From positions 4,712,001 through 4,776,000 of the forward strand of contig NZ_JAFW01000001.1 of NCBI RefSeq assembly GCF_000526335.1: DNA of 64,000 nucleotides, given 5' to 3'. A program made the position numbers and the translations under genes. Source of the stretch: Arthrobacter sp. 31Y. Lineage in GTDB: Bacteria > Actinomycetota > Actinomycetes > Actinomycetales > Micrococcaceae. Each line of letters begins with the position of its first letter. Position 1 is the stretch's first letter. The notes under the pieces were generated by a model. That model was not told the origin of the DNA, searched no databases, and worked only from the letters and a program-made list of their open reading frames with translations. Of the stretch, positions 52,305-60,980 are shown piece after piece.

Positions 52305-52849
52305 CAGACCTCGGGAAGGGTGCAGATGTGTCCGTCGGCGTCTATGGGGAAACCGCAGAGCGGGCATGTCGGACGACCAGCCCCCACGATCTCACGGGTG
52401 CGCTGGGCGAAGGCGCGAGCGGTGCCGACCGGCATTCTCACCAGCAGCATTTCGGGCGCGTTGGCTTGGTCCTCATCAAGGAGATCGTCGTCATCAGCAT
52501 CGCTGAGGGGGTACGCCTCAACCACAACCTGGGCAGTGGTTGGATCCCACCCCAAGCTCATTGCGCCGGTACGGAACTGCTCCTCAACTGCCTCAAGGGG
52601 ATCGTTGTCTACCAGTTCAATGGGAGTGCTGGTGGGAATGCTGAAGGGGTTACCCTCGACCGTTCCGAGCTGGTCCAGAATCGCATCAATCTTCTCTGCG
52701 AGCAGAGCCGACTGCTGCTTCTCCAAGGCAATACTGACGATCTGAGTCCCTGCGCGCACCTGCAGGTAGAACGTGCGCGACCCTGGAAGGCCAATGGTGC
52801 CAACTACCACTCGATCAGGCCAGGCAAACTCGTGAACACGTGTAGGCAT
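52304..52849 (-). CDS. DUF3090-family protein with C-terminal zinc ribbon
   Basis: A 181-residue DUF3090 protein. An N-terminal beta domain starts RVHEFAWPDRVVVGTIG and a C-terminal CPLCGFPIDADGHIC forms a CxxC-x9-C type metal site, probably with His. An acidic loop (DADDDDLLDEDQ) is near residue 115. The function is unknown, but the gene is nearly always placed between the histidine phosphatase and the SCO1664 gene in Actinobacteria, as here. It lies 24 bp after the phosphatase. Confidence 0.87.
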   Translation of the reverse strand: MPTRVHEFAWPDRVVVGTIGLPGSRTFYLQVRAGTQIVSIALEKQQSALLAEKIDAILDQLGTVEGNPFSIPTSTPIELVDNDPLEAVEEQFRTGAMSLGWDPTTAQVVVEAYPLSDADDDDLLDEDQANAPEMLLVRMPVGTARAFAQRTREIVGAGRPTCPLCGFPIDADGHICTLPEV

Positions 52850-52873
52850 GACTGTATTTTAGGCACATAAGGC

Positions 52874-53566
52874 TCATGGCGCCTTATGCCCTGCTCCGCC
52901 GCCCACCGGTGCATCGGCTGAGCGGATGCCCTCTGACAGCCAGGACAGGTCACCGGCGTCGGTGTTGGTGGCGTAGACACTTGGCCGATTGGGGCCGTAG
53001 CGCACGATCGATAGGGAGGCGGGCCCCACGTTAAGACGTTGGAACAGGTCAAGGTGCATGCCGAGCGCATCGGCCAGGATTGATTTGATGATGTCGCCGT
53101 GACTAACCGCCACCCACACCGCCCCCTGGCCGTGCTCGGCTTCGAAGGCAGCATCGTGGCGTCTGATCGCTGCCACGGACCGGGCCTGCATCGCGGCCAT
53201 GGATTCACCGCCGGGAAAGACGACGGCGGACGGTTGCGATTGCACAACCGACCACAAATCTTCGGTGGCGAGATCACTGAGCGCGCGGCCTTGCCACTGG
53301 CCGTAATCGCACTCGGTGAGATCAGAATCCACCGGCGCGTATGGCGTGCCGGCCTGGCGGTCGATGATGAATTGGGCTGTCTGCAGGCAACGCTCAAGAG
53401 GGCTGGATATCACCCCGGCTACTGGCACGGATGCAAGACGGTCTGCTGCCAGAGCGGCCTGCTCACGTCCAGTGTCATCCAGGCTGACACCAGGCGCCCG
53501 CCCGGCCAGCACTCCGGTTGCATTGGCCGTGGTGCGTCCGTGCCGAACGAGGATAACTGTTGCCAT
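52874..53566 (-). CDS. Histidine phosphatase, MSMEG_4193 family
   Basis: A 230-residue phosphoglycerate-mutase-like phosphatase. The catalytic RHG is at VILVRHGRTTAN (His9), followed by the Arg of SPLERCLQTA, Glu in LTECDYGQWQG, and the second His in WVAVSHGDIIKSI. Length and C-terminal segment FQRLNVGPASLSIVRYG match the MSMEG_4193 subfamily rather than metabolic mutases. It leads the trio with DUF3090 and SCO1664. Substrate unknown. Confidence 0.87.
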   Translation of the reverse strand: MATVILVRHGRTTANATGVLAGRAPGVSLDDTGREQAALAADRLASVPVAGVISSPLERCLQTAQFIIDRQAGTPYAPVDSDLTECDYGQWQGRALSDLATEDLWSVVQSQPSAVVFPGGESMAAMQARSVAAIRRHDAAFEAEHGQGAVWVAVSHGDIIKSILADALGMHLDLFQRLNVGPASLSIVRYGPNRPSVYATNTDAGDLSWLSEGIRSADAPVGGGAGHKAP

Positions 53567-53700
53567 CCACCAAGCCTAACCAGTGATCGTTCCCGGTGAG
53601 ACCGCTCCAGGCCCGGCCCGCGTGCACTTAGAGGGTGCAGAATGGGGTTCATGAAGATGGCTGCGGGCTTACGGCGCCGCGAACGCAAGAGTCGGAATTG

Positions 53701-55905
53701 ATGGACACGAGCGCGGTGACGGGCAGCGCGTACGACGACGCAGTCCGGGCAGTCCGTGCGGGTGAGCTCAACGCGGACGACGCGGCGAACCAGCTGATCG
53801 GCCTGATGACGGACGGGGAGATCCTCGGGCTGCTCGACGGCGACTCGCCCAGGTTGCTGCTCCCGTTCATCCCGGTACTGCTCGGAAGGCGCCCGTTCGT
53901 GGCGGGTGCAGTCAGGCGACTCGGCATACCGGGCATCAGGTTCAGCGACGGCGGCCGCGGCGTGGTGATCGGCGCCTCCACGGCTTTTCCCGTGACTATT
54001 GCGCGGGCAGCCACTTGGGATCCATCGCTGGAGGAACGGGTTGGGCTTGCGATCGGTCTCGAGACCAGGGCAAGGGGAGCAAACTACTCGGCTTCAGTCT
54101 GTGTGAACCTGCTTCGCCACCCTGCGTGGGGCCGGGCGCAGGAGTGCTACGGGGAGGACCCGGTACTCACGGGCAGGATGGGATCGGCCCTGACGCGGGG
54201 TGTTCGTGTGAACACCATGGCGTGCGTGAAGCACTTCGCACTCAACTCGATGGAGAACGAGCGCTTCGAGGTGGACGTTGCGGTGGACGAACACGCCCTG
54301 CACGAGGTCTACTTGCCGCACTTCAAAGCTGTGGTGGACGCGGGCGCCGATTCCGTGATGAGTGCATACAACCGCGTGCGAGGCGAGTACATGGACGTCA
54401 ACCGCGCCCTGCTTACGGACGTCTTGAGGCACGAGTGGGATTTCTCCGGGTTCGTGACGAGCGACTGGGTGTTCGGGACCCACGATGCAGTGGTCAGCCT
54501 AGAGGCAGGAATGGACGTCGAGATGCCGCTCCGGCTCCTGCGTGCCCGTGAGCTGCCGGCCGCGCTGCGTAACGGTGACCTGGGCCGAACCACAGTTCTG
54601 CAGTCCGCGCGCCGCATCCTGCGCACATGCGTGCAGCATGCCGCAACCCGGGAGTTGGAGACTCCTACCAGCGGTGTCATCGCTTCCCCGGCGCACAGGG
54701 CTCTTGCCCACCAGGTGGCCGCGGAGTCGATCGTACTGCTGAAGAATGAAACCGTTGGTGCGGCGCCGCTACTGCCATTGGCTCCCACCACCGGACATCT
54801 CGCGGTGATCGGACGACTCGCCGGACTAGCGAACCTCGGCGATCATGGCTCGTCACGTGTCCGGCCTCCTTCCACCGTCTCGCCGCTGCAGGGCTTGCGT
54901 GAGGCGCTTCCCGGAGTCCGGATCACCACCACTACTGGCCAGAATCAACGTCGAGCGGCGGCATTGGCAGCCGCGGCGGAAACGGCGATCGTCGTCGTCG
55001 GCCTGGACCAGCACGACGAGGGCGAATCGGTGGTTACAGGAGGTGTGGACGTTGGCGTGCTCGGAAGGACCTTTGGTTCAGGTCCCCTCCGTCGGGTTCT
55101 CATAGGACTCGCACACTTGGCCTCCCGCTTCGTCCGAGGTGGCGACCGCAGCTCGCTCACCCTGCGCCCCTCCGACGAACGGCTCATTCAGGCGGTCGTC
55201 GCCGCGAACCCGCGGACTGTGGTGGTGCTGATCAGCGGCAGCGCCATCCTCACCGAGGCCTGGCGGGACAGCGTGCCAGCGCTCCTCATGGCTTGGTACG
55301 GAGGGATGGAGGGCGGCCGCGCGCTCGCGAGCGTCCTGACCGGTAGCGAGGAGCCCGGTGGACGTCTGCCCTTCGTGCTGCCAACGGACGCCGCGCATCT
55401 GCCATACTTCGACTCCGCGGCAAAATTCGTTGAATACGACGACCAATGGGGTCAGCGCCGGCTCGATGGCGAGGGGCATAGGCCCGCCTTCCCGTTGGGG
55501 TTCGGCCTGGGCTATACGACGATCGAACACCGCCTCCTCGAGCACACGTTGGACAATACCGGCGGCCATGCGGACGTGCTCGTCACCAACACAGGCGACC
55601 GCAGGGGATCCACCGTCGTTCAGGTGTACGCCGCCGATGTGTCTGTCGGCAGACCAGTCGCTCAGCTCCTGGGCTTCCGGAAGGTGACCCTGCAGCCTGG
55701 CGCGGAGGACACTGTGCGGGTCGTGTTGGATGCGGGCCCCACCCTGCAGCGCGATCCCACCACACGCCGATGGTCTCCTCGCACGGGGGAGTGGGCCCTG
55801 CTCGCCAGCCAACACAGCCCAGTCGGCTGGGAGAACGCCGTCCGCTTGCATCGCACGGTGGGTCTGAAGAGCGAGGAAGTCATCACGGACGGCCGGCAGG
55901 CCTGA
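53701..55905 (+). CDS. Glycoside hydrolase family 3 (beta-glucosidase type)
   Basis: A 734-residue GH3 enzyme without signal peptide. The TIM-barrel part (about 60-300) has KHF (Lys177-His178) and the nucleophile Asp255 in FVTSDWVFGT. The alpha/beta sandwich follows (370-600), and a fibronectin-like C-terminal domain (about 615-725) ends it, as in beta-glucosidases. ATG 53701 is used; GTG 53635 is possible but adds no family sequence. It converges on the glycosyltransferase gene. It may act on a glycolipid or a plant glucoside; context does not decide. Confidence 0.85.
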   Translation: MDTSAVTGSAYDDAVRAVRAGELNADDAANQLIGLMTDGEILGLLDGDSPRLLLPFIPVLLGRRPFVAGAVRRLGIPGIRFSDGGRGVVIGASTAFPVTIARAATWDPSLEERVGLAIGLETRARGANYSASVCVNLLRHPAWGRAQECYGEDPVLTGRMGSALTRGVRVNTMACVKHFALNSMENERFEVDVAVDEHALHEVYLPHFKAVVDAGADSVMSAYNRVRGEYMDVNRALLTDVLRHEWDFSGFVTSDWVFGTHDAVVSLEAGMDVEMPLRLLRARELPAALRNGDLGRTTVLQSARRILRTCVQHAATRELETPTSGVIASPAHRALAHQVAAESIVLLKNETVGAAPLLPLAPTTGHLAVIGRLAGLANLGDHGSSRVRPPSTVSPLQGLREALPGVRITTTTGQNQRRAAALAAAAETAIVVVGLDQHDEGESVVTGGVDVGVLGRTFGSGPLRRVLIGLAHLASRFVRGGDRSSLTLRPSDERLIQAVVAANPRTVVVLISGSAILTEAWRDSVPALLMAWYGGMEGGRALASVLTGSEEPGGRLPFVLPTDAAHLPYFDSAAKFVEYDDQWGQRRLDGEGHRPAFPLGFGLGYTTIEHRLLEHTLDNTGGHADVLVTNTGDRRGSTVVQVYAADVSVGRPVAQLLGFRKVTLQPGAEDTVRVVLDAGPTLQRDPTTRRWSPRTGEWALLASQHSPVGWENAVRLHRTVGLKSEEVITDGRQA

Positions 55906-55910
55906 CGTTC

Positions 55911-55930
55911 AGTGGGGAACGCGCCCCACT
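55911..55930. terminator. Bidirectional hairpin between GH3 and glycosyltransferase genes
   Basis: AGTGGGG-aacgcg-CCCCACT, a perfect 7-bp stem, fills the 23-bp gap between the convergent stops. It can fold in both transcripts. Confidence 0.45.
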
Positions 55931-57392
55931 ACCCTGGAAGATCGCGGAACCCTTCCGCCGTCCCTTCGACACGGACAGGCAGTGCGTCGTCGCCCCGAAG
56001 CATGGCACGGAGCACTCGCCGTTCCTCCCAGTGGCGAAGCGGGAGCGCATGGCTGCGCCGCAGCACCAACTCTCCGTCCGGCGTCGAGTGTCGCTTCTGC
56101 AGATCCGCCAGCTCCTCCTCTTGCAGCAGTGCAACCGTGCTGCCCGACGCCTGGTCGACCAAGCGGACCAAGGAGGAGGGCCCCGTAAGATCGGTCGCGA
56201 CGAAACGCTGCTCGCTGGCGGCGAGAATAGTTCTTTGCGCCGCCCGCGTCACCACCAATGGACGGGACGACCCGCCCAGCAGCTCGTTTAATACGTTAGC
56301 CGCGGCGTCAGGGCGGCCTGTTCTCTGGGCCGCCGCCTGCATCATCTGTAACCGGCCGGGCTCGCGCAGGATCTCATCGATCTTCCAACCGATGGTTGCG
56401 GCCGCGTTGCAGCGGACTGCTGCCCCCTGCTCCATCAGGTAATCGCCGTTGCGTACCTCCTGACCAGGGATCGGGTTCACAAGCACCATGGGGAGCCCCG
56501 CAGCCATGCACTCCGATGCCGATAGCCCGCCCGGCTTGCCCACGAACAAGTCTGCCCGCTGCAGCAGCTGCGGCATTTCTGTCGTGAAGCCGACCACGCT
56601 GTAGCGGTCGCCTGCCGACGCCACAAGTGCCTCGATGCGCTGCCGCAGGGCATCGTTGCGTCCGCAGACGATGGTGGCCGTGAACGCCGAGCGCATGTGC
56701 ATTGTCTGGCGCACCACCGAGACAGCGTAGTCGCCACCGCTCGCGCCCGCCGAGATGAGCAGCATCGGTGGCTTGGTGGAATCGCGCACGGGCGCTGGAC
56801 TGAGCTGTTTGTTAATCGGGATTCCCGTGGCAGCCACTCGGTCGGGAGGAAGTCCGAGCGCCATCAGCTCCACCTTTCCCTCCTCTCTGGCCACAAAGAT
56901 CTTGTGGAACGCTCCAGACAACGACAAGCCTTGGAAGTCGTAGTCGGTGGTCACCACAGCTGTCTTGGCATCGACCACGCCGCTAAGAAGTAGTGAGGCC
57001 AGCAGCTGGGCCGGCAGGAAATGTGTGCACACAATCGCGGTGGGGCGGAACCGTTTGATGGCACTGATCACGGGACTGGAGTTCACGCGCGTCCAGGGGT
57101 CGATCGGGCCGCGGCGCCGGAACGGCGGGTTGCTGATGTCATAGCCCCACTCGACCAACCATGGCAAGTCGTCCACCAGGACGAAGTAACCCTTGCCCAG
57201 AAGCGCACGATAGAGGACGCTGCTCACTTGCAGTACGTCCAGCACCTGCACCTCGGCGATGTCTGTGCGTGCGGCGCATGCTTGCTGCACTGCCGCAGCG
57301 GCGCTGTTATGCCCCGATCCCACGCCTGCAGACAGGATGAGTACGCGCTGTCCACTGGCCCTGGCTTCGGCTTGGGCCGATGTTGTGCGCAT
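55929..57392 (-). CDS. MGDG synthase/MurG-like glycosyltransferase
   Basis: A 487-residue GT-B glycosyltransferase of the family 28 group that adds sugars to diacylglycerol or related lipids at the membrane. The N-terminal domain starts VLILSAGVGSGHNSAAAAVQQA, the MGDG-synthase signature. The C-terminal donor-binding domain has LLISAGASGGDYAV and the conserved VGKPGGLSASECMAAGLPMVLV. A tail of about 100 residues after the GT fold (400-487) has no clear match. Start ATG 57392 is taken. It probably makes a membrane glycolipid. Confidence 0.85.
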   Translation of the reverse strand: MRTTSAQAEARASGQRVLILSAGVGSGHNSAAAAVQQACAARTDIAEVQVLDVLQVSSVLYRALLGKGYFVLVDDLPWLVEWGYDISNPPFRRRGPIDPWTRVNSSPVISAIKRFRPTAIVCTHFLPAQLLASLLLSGVVDAKTAVVTTDYDFQGLSLSGAFHKIFVAREEGKVELMALGLPPDRVAATGIPINKQLSPAPVRDSTKPPMLLISAGASGGDYAVSVVRQTMHMRSAFTATIVCGRNDALRQRIEALVASAGDRYSVVGFTTEMPQLLQRADLFVGKPGGLSASECMAAGLPMVLVNPIPGQEVRNGDYLMEQGAAVRCNAAATIGWKIDEILREPGRLQMMQAAAQRTGRPDAAANVLNELLGGSSRPLVVTRAAQRTILAASEQRFVATDLTGPSSLVRLVDQASGSTVALLQEEELADLQKRHSTPDGELVLRRSHALPLRHWEERRVLRAMLRGDDALPVRVEGTAEGFRDLPG

Positions 57393-57567
57393 GAGGAGAG
57401 GCTAGCAGGCTGCACCACCTTGAGGACGGCCAGCTCCACTCATTTGGGTTTGCATGGCGTCCGGTAGACGTATTACTGTCTTCTGAAACCGCCATGGGCG
57501 ATAGAAGCCCTGAGAGGTGGAGCGCATCACCGCTGACCAATCCGGGCACTCCGTCGCCTTCCGGTTA

Positions 57568-57589
57568 GAAGCCCCTCCTGAGGGGCTTC
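57568..57589. terminator. Hairpin in the gap before the ferredoxin reductase
   Basis: GAAGCCCCTC-CT-GAGGGGCTTC, a perfect 10-bp inverted repeat, sits 39 bp before the reductase start within a 236-bp divergent gap. Neither neighbouring gene ends here, so it is either a 5' leader structure or the end of a short unannotated transcript. The rest of the gap shows nothing clear. Confidence 0.5.
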
Positions 57590-57628
57590 CCCATGTTCGG
57601 TTGTGGTTCCGCCCGCGAGGAGTAGTTC

Positions 57629-58729
57629 ATGGTCAGCTTTCGGCCCCTGGCCCGCATCGCGTCAGTCTTAACCACCCCGCTGGCGCCTGAGGATGTTCTG
57701 GCGCTGTTTAACCCGGTCTATTCGTCTCGTCAGTTGCGTGGAGTCGTTACCCAGGTAATCCACGAAACAGCCCAGTCAGCCACTATTTTCTTCCGACCCG
57801 GACGCGGCTGGCATGCCCACCTCGCCGGTCAATGGGCGAGGATTGGTGTAGAGCTGAACGGGGTCCGGCAGTGGCGGTCTTATTCACTGAGTTCGCCGGC
57901 CGGCAAGGACCCTGCCATTACGGTCACCGACGTCGGATCCGTATCCGGAACATTAGTCCGCGAGACCAAAGTGGGTGACGTCCTTTTCCTGGCTCCGCCT
58001 CAGGGCGATTTCGTCCTCCCTGAGCACCCCCGTTCACTGCTGATGCTCACTGCGGGAAGCGGCATTACGCCAGTCATGTCAATGATCCGGACACTGGTCC
58101 CCAGCCGCCCCGATGCAGACGTTGTGCTCATCCACTCTTCCCGCGGGAAAGGTGACAGCATCTTCCGTGAGGAACTGGCTGAACTTGCTGATCAATTTCC
58201 CAACTTCCGGATGGTGCAATGGCACACCAGCGGCCGTGGCCGCATGAACTTCTCGTCCACGGCCGTTCTGGAAGACGTTTGCCCGGACTGGCGGGACAGG
58301 GCAGCGTACGCGTGCGGTCCTGAGTCCTTCCTGGATGACACCGAAGCTTTGTGGAACCAAGCGGCGCTGGCTGGTGCCGCTACTTCCGGCAAGGAAGCCA
58401 GCAGCGGAACCGGGCCGGGTTCGCTCACTATTGAGCGGTTCAGCACCGAACTCCGGGGAGGGGACGGAAGCGAAGGTGGTTTGGTCACGTTCGAAGCTTC
58501 CGATCGCGAGGTACTGGCCGACGGCGGCGTCCCCATCCTGGACGTCGGAGAGGATGCAGGCGTGCTGATGCCCAGCGGGTGCCGCATGGGCATTTGCCAC
58601 AGTTGCCTCACACCACTCCTCGCCGGAAGGGTCCGTGATTTGCGCACCGGGGAAATCCACGGAGCGCCGGGGGAACTAATCCAAACGTGTGTCTCGGCAG
58701 CCGCCGGGCCCGTCAACCTCGAAATCTGA
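57629..58729 (+). CDS. Ferredoxin reductase with C-terminal 2Fe-2S domain
   Basis: A 366-residue electron-transfer flavoprotein with FAD domain (RQWRSYSLSSPAG), NAD(P) domain (LLMLTAGSGITPVMSMI) and a plant-type ferredoxin domain (about 275-366) with CRMGICHSC and the last ligand in IQTCVSA. It resembles Rv3230c, the reductase that feeds electrons to the DesA3 stearoyl-CoA desaturase of mycobacteria. GAGGAG precedes ATG 57629. The desaturase gene begins 14 bp later, so both form one operon and one enzyme system at the membrane. Confidence 0.9.
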   Translation: MVSFRPLARIASVLTTPLAPEDVLALFNPVYSSRQLRGVVTQVIHETAQSATIFFRPGRGWHAHLAGQWARIGVELNGVRQWRSYSLSSPAGKDPAITVTDVGSVSGTLVRETKVGDVLFLAPPQGDFVLPEHPRSLLMLTAGSGITPVMSMIRTLVPSRPDADVVLIHSSRGKGDSIFREELAELADQFPNFRMVQWHTSGRGRMNFSSTAVLEDVCPDWRDRAAYACGPESFLDDTEALWNQAALAGAATSGKEASSGTGPGSLTIERFSTELRGGDGSEGGLVTFEASDREVLADGGVPILDVGEDAGVLMPSGCRMGICHSCLTPLLAGRVRDLRTGEIHGAPGELIQTCVSAAAGPVNLEI

Positions 58730-58742
58730 GGAGTACAACCGC

Positions 58743-59894
58743 ATGTCAGTAGTTTCAGCCAACAGCTCCGCCACCGCCGTCGGGCCCAAGACCCGCCCCG
58801 GCGCCCTTGCCGAGGCGGGCAGGCCCACGGTCAGGCCACCGGCGGCAGCACACTTGAGTGACGAGCAAGTGGCCCAACTGGGCCGTGAGCTCGATGCCAT
58901 CCGAGACGAGATCCTTGCCAAGCGGGGCGCCAGTGATGCCGCATACATCAGGCGCATGATCAAGATTCAGCGGACGTTGGAAATCTCCGGCCGCGCCGCG
59001 CTGCTGGTGGGCAGGAACAAGGCCGCCTGGTTCACGGGCACAACCCTCCTCAGCGTGGCCAAAATCCTGGAGAACATGGAACTTGGCCACAATATCCTCC
59101 ACGGCCAGTGGGACTGGATGCGCGACCCGGACATCCACTCCACCACGTGGGAGTGGGACTTCGTTACCCCCTCGCGTTCGTGGCAGCACACGCACAATGA
59201 CCTTCACCACCGCTGGACCAACGTGGTTGGCAAAGACCGCGACGTCGGCTACAACCTCCTGCGCATGGACCCCGAGCAGGAGTGGAAGCCCTTCAACCTG
59301 GGCAACCCCCTGTACAACGCTCTACTCGCCCCTGTCTTCGAATGGGGCATAGCCATTTATGACTTGGAGATCCCCGAGTATAAGGAAGGCCTGAAATCGA
59401 AGGAGGCCATGAACAAGGACCTCAAAGCGCTGGGGCGGAAGGCTCTCAAACAGTTCTCCAAGGACTATGCAGCCACTCCTGCCTTGGCCATGTTGTCTGG
59501 TTCGGGGAAGCAAGCCCTCTACGGCACACTCACTGCCAACGCCATCCGCAACGTCTGGGCCCACGCCGTTATTTTCTGCGGCCACTTCCCTGAAGGAACA
59601 GACACCTTCACCGAGGAAATGGTGGAAGGCGAAACCCGCGGCGACTGGTACGTACGTCAGATGATCGGGTCGGCCAACATCTCCGGGTCACGGTTCATGC
59701 ACCTCATGACAGGGAACCTGTCGCACCAGATAGAGCATCACCTCTTCCCGGATCTGCCATCCAACCGCTACGCCGAGATTGCCCCCAAGGTCCGTGACAT
59801 ATGCCAGCGTTACGGCCTGAAGTACACCCACGGGCCCTTGCTGAAACAGGTGGGCTCTGCATGGGCCAAAGTCTTCAAGCTCGCCCTGCCTTAG
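58743..59894 (+). CDS. Fatty acid desaturase (DesA3-like)
   Basis: A 383-residue membrane-bound di-iron desaturase that introduces a double bond in acyl chains. All three histidine boxes are present: GHNILHG, HTHNDLHHRW and HQIEHHLFPD, with hydrophobic helices between. The N terminus (about 1-60) is Ala/Pro-rich and then helical (LSDEQVAQLGRELDAIRDEIL). ATG 58743 has GAGGAG overlapping the reductase stop. Acyl position and substrate cannot be set from sequence; delta-9 is the usual activity of this pair. Confidence 0.9.
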   Translation: MSVVSANSSATAVGPKTRPGALAEAGRPTVRPPAAAHLSDEQVAQLGRELDAIRDEILAKRGASDAAYIRRMIKIQRTLEISGRAALLVGRNKAAWFTGTTLLSVAKILENMELGHNILHGQWDWMRDPDIHSTTWEWDFVTPSRSWQHTHNDLHHRWTNVVGKDRDVGYNLLRMDPEQEWKPFNLGNPLYNALLAPVFEWGIAIYDLEIPEYKEGLKSKEAMNKDLKALGRKALKQFSKDYAATPALAMLSGSGKQALYGTLTANAIRNVWAHAVIFCGHFPEGTDTFTEEMVEGETRGDWYVRQMIGSANISGSRFMHLMTGNLSHQIEHHLFPDLPSNRYAEIAPKVRDICQRYGLKYTHGPLLKQVGSAWAKVFKLALP

Positions 59895-59945
59895 TAGTGG
59901 AGCCCAGTCCCACCGTCGTCGGAAGACGGGTACTACAGTTGATGT

Positions 59946-60980
59946 ATGGCTGCAAGCCGCAATCCGCTCGATGACCTGCGCGAAACCATTGGCCATCTGG
60001 CCAGTCAACTCAAGTTGTCCGGTTCGGAGCGTGTCGAAGACCTCGTAGGTGATGTCATCGGTGTGAGGCCGGGCCCGGCCCGTCCGCTGTCCGAGGTGCA
60101 GGCCGAACTCGACGCACTGGTGGGACTGGGCACCGTCAAGGAACAGGTGCGGGCCCTCGTGGCATTGCTCCGGGTTCAGGCCCGTCGCAAAGCGCACGGC
60201 CTGCCGGAGGTTGCCACGTCACAGCATCTGGTGTTCCTCGGAAACCCGGGAACGGGCAAGACCACCGTGGCACGGCTACTGGCCGAGATGTACCGCGCGG
60301 TCGGTTTGCTACAAAAAGGACACCTGGTGGAGGTGGACCGATCGGGCCTGGTGGGGCAGTACGTCGGTGCGACCGCCATCAAGACGGACAGGGTGATCCG
60401 GCGTGCGCTGGACGGTGTCTTGTTCATCGACGAGGCCTACGCGTTGGCTCCGGAAGATGGCCGGATGGACTTTGGTCCCGAGGCGATCGAGGTCCTTCTC
60501 AAGCGGATGGAGGACCACCGTCACCGATTGGTGGTGATCGTGGCCGGGTATCCGCGGCTCATGGAAGCGTTCTTGCTCTCCAACCCCGGACTTCGCTCCC
60601 GGTTCGCACGGGAGATCACGTTCCCTGATTACTCCGTCGACGAGCTCCAGACGATTTTCCACCAAATGCTGGTCCAGCACGAATACACGCTGGAACCGGG
60701 AGCGGACCAGATGCTGCGTCGCATCCTCACCGGGCTCCACGCGGGCGAGGAGTCCGGTAACGCGCGGTTCGCCCGGACGTTGTTCGAGCAGTCACTCAAC
60801 AGGCAGGCCCTGCGGCTGTCGCTCGATGAAGAACATAGTCTGGACGCACTCGATCGTGAGGCAGTCATGACCCTCACCGGAGATGACATCGTCGAGGCAG
60901 CGCTGGCCTTGGGTGAAGAGCCGGAACCGGAACCGACGCCGGAACCGGAACGGTCACGCTGGTGGAGCTGGTTGGTCTGA
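59946..60980 (+). CDS. CbxX/CfqX-type AAA ATPase
   Basis: A 344-residue AAA+ ATPase of the CbxX/CfqX type. Walker A GNPGTGKTT at 99-107, Walker B VLFIDEAYAL at 158-167, sensor-type VVIVAGYP and arginine finger GLRSRF are all in place. An N-terminal helical part (1-60) and an acidic Pro-Glu repeat tail ending in SRWWSWLV flank the core. Relatives in Actinobacteria serve in type VII secretion or as Rubisco-activase-like proteins; no partner is present here. The 3' end overlaps the convergent MocR gene by 27 bp. Confidence 0.85.
   Translation: MAASRNPLDDLRETIGHLASQLKLSGSERVEDLVGDVIGVRPGPARPLSEVQAELDALVGLGTVKEQVRALVALLRVQARRKAHGLPEVATSQHLVFLGNPGTGKTTVARLLAEMYRAVGLLQKGHLVEVDRSGLVGQYVGATAIKTDRVIRRALDGVLFIDEAYALAPEDGRMDFGPEAIEVLLKRMEDHRHRLVVIVAGYPRLMEAFLLSNPGLRSRFAREITFPDYSVDELQTIFHQMLVQHEYTLEPGADQMLRRILTGLHAGEESGNARFARTLFEQSLNRQALRLSLDEEHSLDALDREAVMTLTGDDIVEAALALGEEPEPEPTPEPERSRWWSWLV

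Noticed and set aside
57517..57680. Short GTG-started open frame (VERITADQSGH...) through the hairpin
   Set aside because: No ribosome site and no recognisable protein, and it runs out of frame into the reductase; the hairpin codes by chance.
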